Assembly (NCBI RefSeq): GCF_002994745.2
Contig: NC_037090.1
Coordinates: 17,410,001 to 17,474,000 of the forward strand
Length of the DNA: 64,000 nt
From: Rosa chinensis
Lineage: Eukaryota; Streptophyta; Magnoliopsida; Rosales; Rosaceae
Direction: 5' to 3'
Position 1 is the first letter of the stretch. Each line of letters begins with the position of its first letter. Shown here in pieces: positions 34,091 to 43,497 of the stretch. A program made the translations under genes and the position numbers. The notes beneath the pieces were generated by a model, which searched no databases, had not been told where the DNA came from, and saw only the letters and a list, made by a program, of their open reading frames with translations.

Positions 34091-37000
34091 ATGGGGCATT
34101 CGGTGACTACTGGATTTTCTGCTATGGCTCAACGCAAACAGGGTCCTCCTCCAGGCTTCTCAGGACTTTCTCCATGTCGTCCTCTAGGTAAACCAAATAC
34201 ATATGCAAACAAAAGGTGCATTATCTGTGGGGAATTAGGTCATAGCAAGGAGCGGTGCTATGAAGTGATTGGTTACCCTGATTGGTGAGACTTCTCCAAG
34301 AAACCGCGAAAGAATCTGGGGAAGGCTGCTGTTGCTACTACAGGGGAAGTTTACCTAGACCATGCCTCCGCTAATGTAGCATAGTCAGGTATGAAGGGTA
34401 AGGTTACTTTTAATAGTACATGGATAATTGATATAGGTGCATCTGACCATATGACCAATGACCCAAGTCTTGTGAAAAACCTTAGACGTTCCCCTCAAAA
34501 CGTTGTCTCTACTGCTGATGGTACTCAAACTCCGGTCACCGGAGAAGATTCTATTGCTTTTTCTGATACCTTAACCCTTGAATCTGTCTTAGTTGTTCCA
34601 TCACTAGCTTATAATCTTATATCTGTCGGTCAAATTATTTTAGCTCTTGCATGTATTGTCACCTTCTATCCGTCTTTCTGTGTGTTTCAGGACATTCTAA
34701 CTAGACGGATTGTTGGTTATGGTGTTAGAAGGGGGAAATTATACTATCTGGATTTGACAGAGACTGGAAAGAAGCAGAAGCATCTTTTGGGACAAGCTAA
34801 TCAGATCAACGGGGTAGAGAATGCGAAGGAAGCTGTATGGTTATGGCATCGCCATTTAGGTCATCTATCCTTTCGTTATCTTAAGAAGCTGCAACCTCTC
34901 GATTCTATAAGCCTCAACGCAGAGTTTGTGAATGACCCAATGATTGAGTTTTGCCGGTCACATGGAATTCGTCATCAAACCTCTAATTCTTATACTCCTC
35001 AACAAAATGGTTTAGCAGAACGGAAGAATAAGCACTTGATGGAAGTTGTTCGTGCTTCCTTGTTTGGCATGAATGTACCTCGGTCCTATTGGGGAGAAGC
35101 AGTAAAATCAGCAGCATATCTTATCAACCGTACTCCTTCACGGGTGATTGAGTTTTAGAATCCTCATCAGAAGCTTCATGCACTTTTGACCATCTCTTCT
35201 ATGCCTAATTTGGAGCCCCGGGTGTTTGGGTGCACAGCCTATGTTCATATTCCCAAGCCTCAACGCAGCAAGCTTGATCCTCGTTCCCATAAGTGTATCT
35301 TTGTTGGTTATGCTAACTTTCAGAAGGGTTATCGATGTTATGATCCTCTTACTGGCACTATACATGTCACTCTTAATGTTGCATTTCGTGAATCAGAGCC
35401 TTATTACTCAGGGGGAGCTTCTCAGTCTTCCCTTCAGGGGGAGAGAGGTTGTGAAGGGAATCCTCGTTCTATTATTGATTTTGATGTCTTTGAAGACTTG
35501 GAAAATTTGGAGGATAGATTTGAAGGTAGAAATTTAGAAACAGAAAATGCAGTTGCCGAACAGAGCATTGTGAATTCCGAAACAGACAATGCGACTGCCG
35601 AACGAAGTATTGCGAATTCCGAAACAGAAAATGTGACTGCCGAACAGAGTGTTATGAATTCCGAAACAGAAAATGTAACTGCCGAACAGAGTGTTGTGAA
35701 TTCCGAGACAGAAGAGATGACTTTTCTGGATAGTTTGAATCAAAATCAAGACGTATCTGAAGCTCACACACAAGATATTCCCCCTTCTACATCACCAACT
35801 GAAGATCCCGGTCAAAATGATCTTCCTCAGGTACCCCTAAACTTTAATGAATCTTCTGGGTTAGAAAGTGTCAAACCTAGGAAATCACAAAGGGTTACCA
35901 AGGGAATTCCTAAGAAACAATATAAACCAGATATCAAAGCCAAAGCTAAATACCCTATAGCTAATTTTATGTCTAACCATAGGATTTCTGGGTCACATAC
36001 ACTTGTTGTTGATCAATTATCTATTGTGTCTATTCCTAGTAACGTGCAGGATGCATTGACGGATCCAAAATGGACAAAGGCGATGAATGAAGAATTGGAA
36101 GCTCTTCAAAAGAATGCAACATGGGAGCTAGTAACTATGCCGGTTGGAAAGAAGACTATAGGATGTCGTTGGGTATTTACTGTGAAGCTTAATGCGGATG
36201 GAACTATTAATAGATACAAGGCGACGTTGGTTGCCAAAGGATATACACAATGCTATGGGATTGATTATGAGGAGACTTTTGCACCTGTGGCAAAGATTAA
36301 TACAGTCCGGATTCTAATCTCACTTGCAGCAAACAAAGATTGGCCCTTGCACCAATTTGATGTGAAGAATGCGTTTCTTAGTGGGAATTTGGAGGAAGAA
36401 GTGTACATGAATGTGCCCCCAGGTGTTAAGAATTACCCAAGTGACATTGGCAAAGTGTGTAAATTGAAGAAGTCGTTGTATGGCCTGAAGTAGTCTCCAA
36501 GAGCTTAGTTTGGAAGATTTTCAAAGTCCATGAAAGTCTTTGGATACAGACAGAGCAATTCTAACCATACCTTGTTCATGAAGCGCAAGAATGATAAGAT
36601 TACAGCTCTTATTGTGTATGTTGATGACATAATTGTTATAGGGGATGATCCGAAAGAGATAAATGAATTGTAAAAGTATTTGTCAAAGGAGTTTGAAATG
36701 AAGGATCTGGGACAACTGAAGTATTTTTTGGGTATTGAAGTTGCAAGGTCTAAGAAGGGGATTTCACTTTCACAGAGGAAATATGTTCTTGATTTACTTG
36801 CTAAAACGGGGATGCTGGACTGCAGACCCATTGAGACACCCATTGAGATGAATCACGGACTTGCTATCTATCCTGATCAAGTTCCAACTGATAAAGGAAG
36901 GTATCAACGTCTTATAGGAAGGTTGATTTATCTTTCACATATTAGACCTAATATTGCTTATGTTGTGAGTGTTGTTAGTCAATTTATGCATTGTCCTAGT

Positions 37001-37573
37001 GAAGAACATATGGATGCAGTCTTTCGTATTTTGAGGTACTTGAAGATGGGACCAGGTAAAGGGTTACTATTTCAGAAAAAAGATGAATTGGAAGTTGTTG
37101 GATACACAGATGCAGATTGGGTTGGTGATAAAACTGACAGACGTTCTACATCTGGGTACGCCACTTTTGTTGGAGGGAACCTTGTCACTTGGCGTAGCAA
37201 AAAGCAGAAAGTTGTTGCTAGATCAAGTGTAGAAGCTAAGTTCCGAGGTATGGCACACGGAGTCTGTGAAATGTTGTGGATTCGTAATGTCTTGAATGAC
37301 CTGAGTTACAAGCTTAAAAAGCCTATGGATTTGCATTGTGATAATACAGCTGCCATTGAGATTGCACATAATACAGTTCAACATGATAGAACAAAGCATG
37401 TGGAGCTTGACCGTCATTTTATTAAAGAAAATCTTGACAGAAAGGTTATTCGCTTTCCATTTGTAAACTCAAATGAGAAATTAGCTGATGTTCTTACTAA
37501 AGGAGTGTCTAGAAAGGTATTTGACAGCTCAGTCGACAAGTTGGGCATGATAGACATCTATGCACCAACTTGA
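34091..37573 (+). pseudogene. Copia 3 polyprotein remnant
   Basis: Zinc knuckle CIICGELGHSKERC (about 34220), then protease with DIGAS in place of DSGAS (about 34430), then integrase. The integrase jumps from WLWHRHLGHLSFRYLKKLQP almost directly to NAEFVNDPMIEFCRSHGI, so about 100 residues of the catalytic core are deleted. After a stop at 35156 a spacer carries AEQSV-type repeats (35530-35710). RT is open to SLYGLK then a stop (36493), then ALIVYVDDIIVIG in a broken stretch, then RNase H (TDADWVGDKTDRRSTSGY; ADVLTKGV) to 37573. No capsid gag is present. The element is dead. Confidence 0.9.
35540..35720 (+). repeat. In-frame tandem repeat in the Copia 3 spacer
   Basis: Four copies of a 45-bp unit encode [14 protein letters not shown] and variants; the AEQS(I/V).(N/S)SETE core is the same as in Copia 1. 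Confidence 0.85.
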
Positions 37574-37580
37574 GGGGGAG

Positions 37581-37759
37581 TGTAGAATCGCTGTAAATCT
37601 GTATGTAATTAGGATTGTATTTAATTAGGATATCCTGTAATTATGGAAAGATTATTTCCTATTAGAGTTAGACTACTCCTTTATACTTGTATATATACCC
37701 TCATTGTGGGATGAATAGAATCATCGAATTAACCCTGAATTGAAGTATTATTTTCTACT
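37581..37759 (+). repeat. Copia 3, 3' LTR
   Basis: 179 bp, next to the purine tract at 37569-37580 and followed by target duplication TTGTC. Confidence 0.9.
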
Positions 37760-37764
37760 TTGTC

Positions 37765-38045
37765 CATGCTATTCTCTCTAAGGGTGATGTATACTTTACA
37801 TGTGTGGAATGTACAGAGAAGATGCAAGATGAAAAGAGATCTGTGATGAATATGATCTATACATACTTGAGAATGTACCAAATACGTACCCATAGAGTAA
37901 AATATTGAAAAGAAAAAAGAAAAACCAACTATCAAGTGCAACTTGATTTATAAATCATCTGCTGTTTCATAGTCCACTCTCATTGAATAAACGTGTATTT
38001 AATTATCTGCTTTGATGAGGAAACATGAAGTATTGTAGGAATACT
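37765..38045. other. Remainder of duplicated unit B
   Basis: Bases up to about 37940 match 12880-13010 (GATGCAAGATGAAAA, then GATGAATATGATC, then GAGAATGTACCA). No coding sequence. Confidence 0.55.
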
Positions 38046-38470
38046 TTCAAGGCAATTGTATGCATGTCATACGTTAACACATTATAGAATTTTCCATATA
38101 TATATAGAAACACAAGTTAATTAACATCCTCATTCCTCAGGCTCAAAGTCTCTTCTTGACTACATCTTATAAAAAGCTATCAATCTATAGTGCCTTGCCA
38201 GAGTCAAGCAATTGAACATGTTTGTGGGTAAAGCTATGATATGTTAACATTTCTCATACATCAACTATTTTTACTACTTTAAGGACTCATGTTACCACTT
38301 TGAGGACAAATTTTACTATTTTGAGGACTCATACGGTAAACTAAGAAAATTTACCACTTTAAAGACTCATGTTACCACTTTGAGGACTAATATTACTATT
38401 TTGAGGACTCATTTTACAACTTTTAAGGCAATTGTATGCATGTCATACGTTAACACATAGTAGAATTTTT
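38046..38470. repeat. 46-bp direct repeats around a small tandem-repeat cassette
   Basis: AAGGCAATTGTATGCATGTC and the next 26 bases occur at 38050 and 38425. Between them lie units built on CACTTTGAGGACTCATG and CTATTTTGAGGACTCAT. This could be a small insertion that duplicated its flank, or a slipped duplication. Confidence 0.6.
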
Positions 38471-39758
38471 CAATTTTTTGTTCTTCTTCCTGTGTTCATA
38501 ATGCTTTATTATCTCTCTCTCTCCCTCTCTCTCCTTTTTTTTATTTTTTTTTTATTCAGATAGTCAGCCTTTTGTTGAACTTTAATGATGTTGATGTCAA
38601 TGCAATTACTAGTCAGTTTCACTCACAAGTATGAACTCAGCTTAGAGCTTCTGGTATTGCAAAGCAGCACTAAAGAACCTTCATATATATAGAGCACCAC
38701 CACTTATAGCACAGAAGTTGGTGTTAATAGCCTTCTTGGTCATGTTGAACTTGGCAGGCCAATATGTAACGGCTGGATTATGCGAAGCAGGGAAGGCTAA
38801 CAGAGCTGATTAAGTCGGTTTCAAAGTGTTCTACCTGTTCGTACGTATGCCATGCACGTTCCTTTGTCTCAGACTTCAGACCTCTTTGGTGGCTTGGGAC
38901 ACAAGGGTACTTAAGCAACAAGTTGTGTCTCTCATTAACTTCAGTGGCTTTCTGCATGCAGTTGCAGGGCTTTTCCATCCATATATAGACTCTGTGGTTT
39001 AATTTTGGGAGAGGGAAGGATCATGGATGTGAATATGTGCTACTTTGGGTCTTTCCACTTTGACTTCCCGAATCAATATATAGCTGTTGAAACACCAAAT
39101 GGGTAATGGAAGCAAGTCCCAATTCTGCAAATCTCAAAAGAGTCATATCTGATGATGAATATAAATCTTGACATGAGAGCAACAATGCTGTATAAACGTT
39201 ATCTCAGAGTCTTATTCAGTCAGCTAGCTATATCATATGAAGTAATTAGAGTTACTTTCTGCAACTGTCTATATAGATTACCGCAACTACTATAATATTG
39301 GTGGTGCTTAGAAGTGAGAACAATATATACTTTTTATTAGATTAAGATAAATTACCGGGCATAATGTGGTCGATCAGATTAGTTAGTTGCCCACATTAGT
39401 TTGTTCACACAAAATGTGGTAGAAAAAGTAAACTCGAAGACACAAGCTGACAAGCGTTTTTTCTTCTGGTCTTTCCACAGAAAATTCTAAGACACGTACA
39501 TAATTGTAATTTGCACACACAGAATGTGATGACTGATGAATAATGATTACCATCACATAAACCTTTTTTTTTTTTTTTTTGACTCATCACATAAATTTGT
39601 TGTTCAGTAATTATGAAAAAAGAAAAAAACCTCAAATGGTTATGGGCATTTACTAGTTACAATTAAAATTAGTAATTATATATGAAAAAAAAGAAACCTC
39701 AAATAACCTTTCAGTTTTTGCTTGACTAGTTAAGTGGATAGCTGTTGCTGTTGCAGTG
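38471..39758. other. Non-coding AT-rich stretch
   Basis: No gene or RNA recognised. It contains (CT) and A/T runs only. Confidence 0.4.
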
Positions 39759-39989
39759 TTGCCCATACCCTTTTATAAAAGGGATTTTGTCCATTTACCC
39801 CATTTCTAGGGATTTTTTTCCCACTTACCCCATTAAGTTTTTTTAATTCTCTCTTACCCAATACACTCTAAGGGAGTCTTCCCTAATACCTTTTTTTTTG
39901 TTTTTAATTTTTTTTTAATACCATTTTACCCTCACCCCTTTGTTACTTAGAGAGAGAGAGAAAAAATAGAAGAGAGAGAAACCATGGGA

Positions 39990-40160
39990 GACTTCGCCGG
40001 AGCCCGTCACCGGCCGCCGGAATCCGGTCACCGGCCGCCGGAATCCGGTCACCGGCCGTCGGATTCCGGTCACCGGCCTCCGGATTCCGGCCAACGTTCG
40101 CCGGATTCCGGCCAACTTTCGCCGGAATCCGGTCACCGGTCGCCGGATTTCGGTCACCTA
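39990..40160. repeat. 21-bp GC-rich tandem repeat
   Basis: About seven units of CCGGTCACCGGCCGCCGGAAT and variants. On the plus strand an ATG at 39984 opens 63 codons with a GHRPPES-type heptad; the other strand is also open. I regard the ORFs as by-products. Confidence 0.85.
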
Positions 40161-40870
40161 ATAGAGGGGCAATAGACGTCTATTGCCCCCCAATAGACGT
40201 CTATTGGGGGCCAATAGACGTCTATTGCCCCAATAGTCTATTGCCCCCTAATAGACGTCTATTGGCCCCCAATAGACGACTATCAGCCATGTATTGCCCC
40301 CCAATAGACGTCTATTGCCCCCCAATAAAGGGGCAATAGACGACTATCAACCATGTATTGCCTCCCAATAGACGTCTATTAACCATGTATTGCCCTCCCA
40401 ATAGACGACTATCAGCCATGTATTGCCCCCAATAGACGACTATCAGCCATGTATTGCCCCCCAATAGACGTCTATTGCCCCCCAATAAAGGGGCAATAGA
40501 CGTCTATCAACCATGTATTGCCCCCCAATAGACGTCTATTGCCCCCCAATAAAGGGGCAATAGACGTCTATTGCCCCCAATAAAGGGGCAATAGACGTCT
40601 ATCAACCATGTATTGCCCCCCAATAGACGTCTATTAACCATGTATTGCCCTCCCAATAGACGACTATCAGCCATGTATTGCCCCCCAATAGACGACTATC
40701 AGCCATGTATTGCCCCCCAATAGACGTCTATTGCCCCCAATAAAGGGGCAATAGACGTCTATCAACCATATATTGCCCCCCAATAGACGTCTATTAACCA
40801 TGTATTGCCCTCCCAATAGACGACTATCAGCCATGTATTGCCCCCAATAGACGTCTATTGCCCCCAAAAG
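40160..40870. repeat. Array of palindromic AATAGACGTCTATT units
   Basis: About 23 copies of AATAGACG, about 16 of them continuing to the full palindrome core GACGTC. They are separated by ATTGCCCCCCAATAAAGGGG or CAACCATGTATTGCCC. Many units extend to GGGGCAATAGACGTCTATTG and so could pair with themselves or with their neighbours. No coding capacity is likely. Confidence 0.9.
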
Positions 40871-41849
40871 CAATAGACCGCTTGCAGCAATTTTAGTACC
40901 ATCCCAAAAGCAAAGTAGTTTGTGTAGAACTTTTTGATTATGAATTGTTGAACAGAAAGGCGCAACGATAAATTGACAAACTGCATACCATCCCAAAGGA
41001 ACAATGCCAAAAATATTTCTCATAATAATAAGTCAAATATGACTTGAACCAACATATCACATGGAATTCTATAACCCACGTACGAGCTTGATTCTTTCAG
41101 CAACCGTATAGCAATTCGAGCAGTGAACTTTGTTATGAATTAATCAATTAAGCGACGCCTGCATAATTGAAGCAACGCAACGAGCCACTGAACTATTTCG
41201 AAAACGAAGCAAGCCAAAAAAAAAAAAAAAAAAACCAAACGGAGACAGATTCACCTCATCCTTCCCCTACCTAGCGTGCGGCTTTGCGGCCATCATCGAC
41301 TTCAGCGAAGCCACCCACGACGACGAAGAAGACGACGGAGCCGAGGGAGGAGAGAGAAGATGATGACGGTGGTACTGCTCCCCAATCTGATATGAGAGAG
41401 AGAGAGAGGGAGAGAGAGAGAATGAAGGATCTGCTCCCCAATCTGATCGGAAACTACTGCGGCGACGACAACGAGGTTCATCGGCGGGCAGCCGGGCACC
41501 AAGGTGATGTAAAGGAACTCCGAGCTCGCTGCATAAACTCGCCACGGGCTGCACGAGAGTCGGCTTCTGGGCTGCACGACCATCGCCGGCTGCACCTTCA
41601 CGGCTCTGTGAGAGAGAGAGAGAGAGAGAGTCAGATCGGAGGAGAGAGATAAGGGAGAGGAGAGAGAGCTCGATGCCATATAGTGTAGTTTATTAATTTA
41701 GCTGAGGGTAAAATTGTCTTTTTAAATTAAATTGGGTGGTTGAGAATAAAAATGTGTTGTTGGGGTAAGTGGGATAATTTTATCTTATTTTGAGGCTTTG
41801 GGTCAAGGACCCTTTATAAAATGCTTGGGTGCATCTACTTGCCCATACC

Positions 41850-42449
41850 AATTGTGTTTAATTGAAGCTTTAATTTTTGGGCTTATAAACTTTGCTATAA
41901 AGCGCATGAAGGAATTTGCATTTGGGTCCCCTTATTAAAATCCTTGACAAGCTTACTTAATTAGACGTTGTTTACTTAATGATAAAAGCTTGTAAATTAA
42001 GCCCGCATGCAACATTAATTTACAATTACGATCAATCTTGTAAACTTGATACGTAACAAATGAGCATGATTTGGGTCTTAACATATAGTAACATATAGTG
42101 CGTTGCAATTCAGTCACGTACGTAGCAAATATGCAAATACTAACTTCTGTGTTCATCAATCAGGGCTGGATAAGCTAGCTAGCAGATCTAAGCAGCCTTT
42201 CTTAAAAAAAAAAGGAAAAAAAAAAAAAAAAAAGATCTAAGAATGTTATAAGCGTTTACGTACGGTCACACTCATTTTCCTTTTTACATTTTTATTATTC
42301 CCATTTTATAGAGGAAAACAGTGAAATGCCTGCATCGGGTGGCTGGGGTTCAGTCACAAGTCGCTGTCTGCCTGTCTATTTGGAGCTGTAATGGCCCTTG
42401 ATGCTTAAATGAACTGAAAAAAATAAAAAATAAATATCAGTTCACTCTT
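41850..42449. other. Non-coding stretch
   Basis: AT-rich, with A runs at 42205-42230. No gene recognised. Confidence 0.4.
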
Positions 42450-42678
42450 GAGGCCAAACGAAAAGAGAAGGGAAGGAGGAAGTAGCCCCTTCTCAGTGTG
42501 TACCATCCACATCGAGCTCATCACGAGGGTGAATGTGAACGGGTCAACGGTCAACGCCGGCATATATCAACCCCTAGCTAGCTCCAAGGTGGTCATCACC
42601 AAGCTCAGCCTCCACAAGGACCCGCAAGTAGTCGCTACTCGACCGCCGAGGAGATCGATAATGCAGAACGTTGACTGA
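42450..42678 (+). pseudogene. Ribosomal protein RPL26 (uL24) C-terminal fragment
   Basis: The frame reads [21 protein letters not shown], then [15 protein letters not shown], and ends IMQNVD-stop. These follow the C-terminal half of eukaryotic RPL26, where [35 protein letters not shown] and DVMQNVD are expected (from memory of the family). A several-residue insertion lies in the middle, and a frameshift separates the end (TAEE is read in another frame). The N-terminal half is missing. It sits upstream of the RDR1-like gene and does not code for a working ribosomal protein. Confidence 0.75.
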
Positions 42679-43497
42679 CGTTGACGGATATTCTTGTGGT
42701 TGGCTACATAGGTACTTCATTTCATTGTCTGATGAGATTTTCTGGGTCTTTTGTATTGGATTGGACTTCAATTTTGCCTTTCCTCTTTAACTTTTTAACA
42801 TTTGCTGTTCTATTCTGATATCAAATCCAGCAAACCTCCTTCGTCCTAAATGTACCTTCACGCTTAATTTCCTAATGAATAGTCTCGTTTTTTAATTAGC
42901 AACAATGACTAAGAGATGATGAGCAAGAAATGTGTTTTAAGCTAGCTAGTTAGCTTCTCATCATGACTAAGATTCATTAATTTGTCCACATTTTCTTCCA
43001 TAGGGTTATGGTCTACATTACTAGAAGGTGCCTCCTTTTTGTAACATGATTTTGCCTCCTTATGGTCATGTTTTATTTGATTTGTTTAAGGTAGTCCAAG
43101 GTGTGCATTGTTCTTATTTTTCTACGGTTACTGTTTTCACATTTGGGGGAATATGCTCCAGCTGTTCATATTTTTGCTCTAAAATGTTACAAATTTCTTT
43201 TAACTAATTACTAGAAAAATGAATTGAAGAATTGTTAGTCAAGCTCCTTAATATCCATATGTTTCTTTAATTTAAGCTAAGAAGGTAGTCTATCTAGAGG
43301 TCTAATTATGCTACAAATCATCTTAAAATTTCTTGTTTTTATGCTTCTTTGTTAATAATGTGTGTCTTTTAGGTTATGTAAAGTTGTAGGCCTTGTAACA
43401 AAAAGAAGATAATATATTTCTTGTGTCTTGCTTCCACTGCTGATATGTGTTGATCTTGTTTTTGTATGCAGTTTCACAAAACCAAGACCCCAGGAAC
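42679..43497. promoter_or_regulatory. Upstream region and probable leader of the RDR1-like gene
   Basis: No ORF. TTTTTGTATGCAG ending at 43471 resembles a splice acceptor, so a leader intron with a first coding exon at 43472-43509 is likely. No promoter motif was fixed. Confidence 0.4.

Larger units (their letters stand above)
33660..37759 (+). mobile_element. Copia element 3, same lineage as Copia 1, older
   Basis: Two 179-bp LTRs (33660-33838 and 37581-37759) differ at about six positions. They start TGTAGAATCG and end ...TACT, so again TG...CT. Target duplication TTGTC lies at 33655-33659 and 37760-37764. TGGTATCAGAGC follows the left LTR directly (33839-33850) and CTTGAGGGGGAG precedes the right one. 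Internal length is 3.7 kb. The element interrupts host unit B; the matching unit A at about 12820 shows the uninterrupted state. Confidence 0.92.
39770..41838. mobile_element. Non-autonomous Mutator-like TIR element, copy B
   Basis: An 11-bp direct repeat TTGCCCATACC occurs at 39759-39769 and 41839-41849, within the 8-11 bp range usual for Mutator-like elements. Inside, the left end (TTTTATAAAAGGGATTTTGTCC, then runs ending in TTACCCC) is inverted-similar to the right end (GGGTCAAGGACCCTTTATAAAA). No transposase ORF is seen. It carries a 21-bp GC-rich repeat, a palindrome array and a gene-like GC-rich tail (41240-41680). Confidence 0.68.

Noticed and set aside
39984..40175. 63-codon ORF with a GHRPPES heptad as a real peptide gene
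   Set aside because: A 21-bp GC-rich repeat leaves open frames on both strands; no start context, conservation or homologue can be cited.
40160..40870. CRISPR-like array
   Set aside because: Repeats and spacers are not separable into constant repeat and unique spacers, the units are palindromes within a transposon, and the DNA is plant nuclear.
41284..41679. Overlapping ORFs of 92-125 codons as a gene
   Set aside because: They lie in the GC-rich and (GA)n tail of TIR copy B, are open in three frames and contain no recognisable domain.
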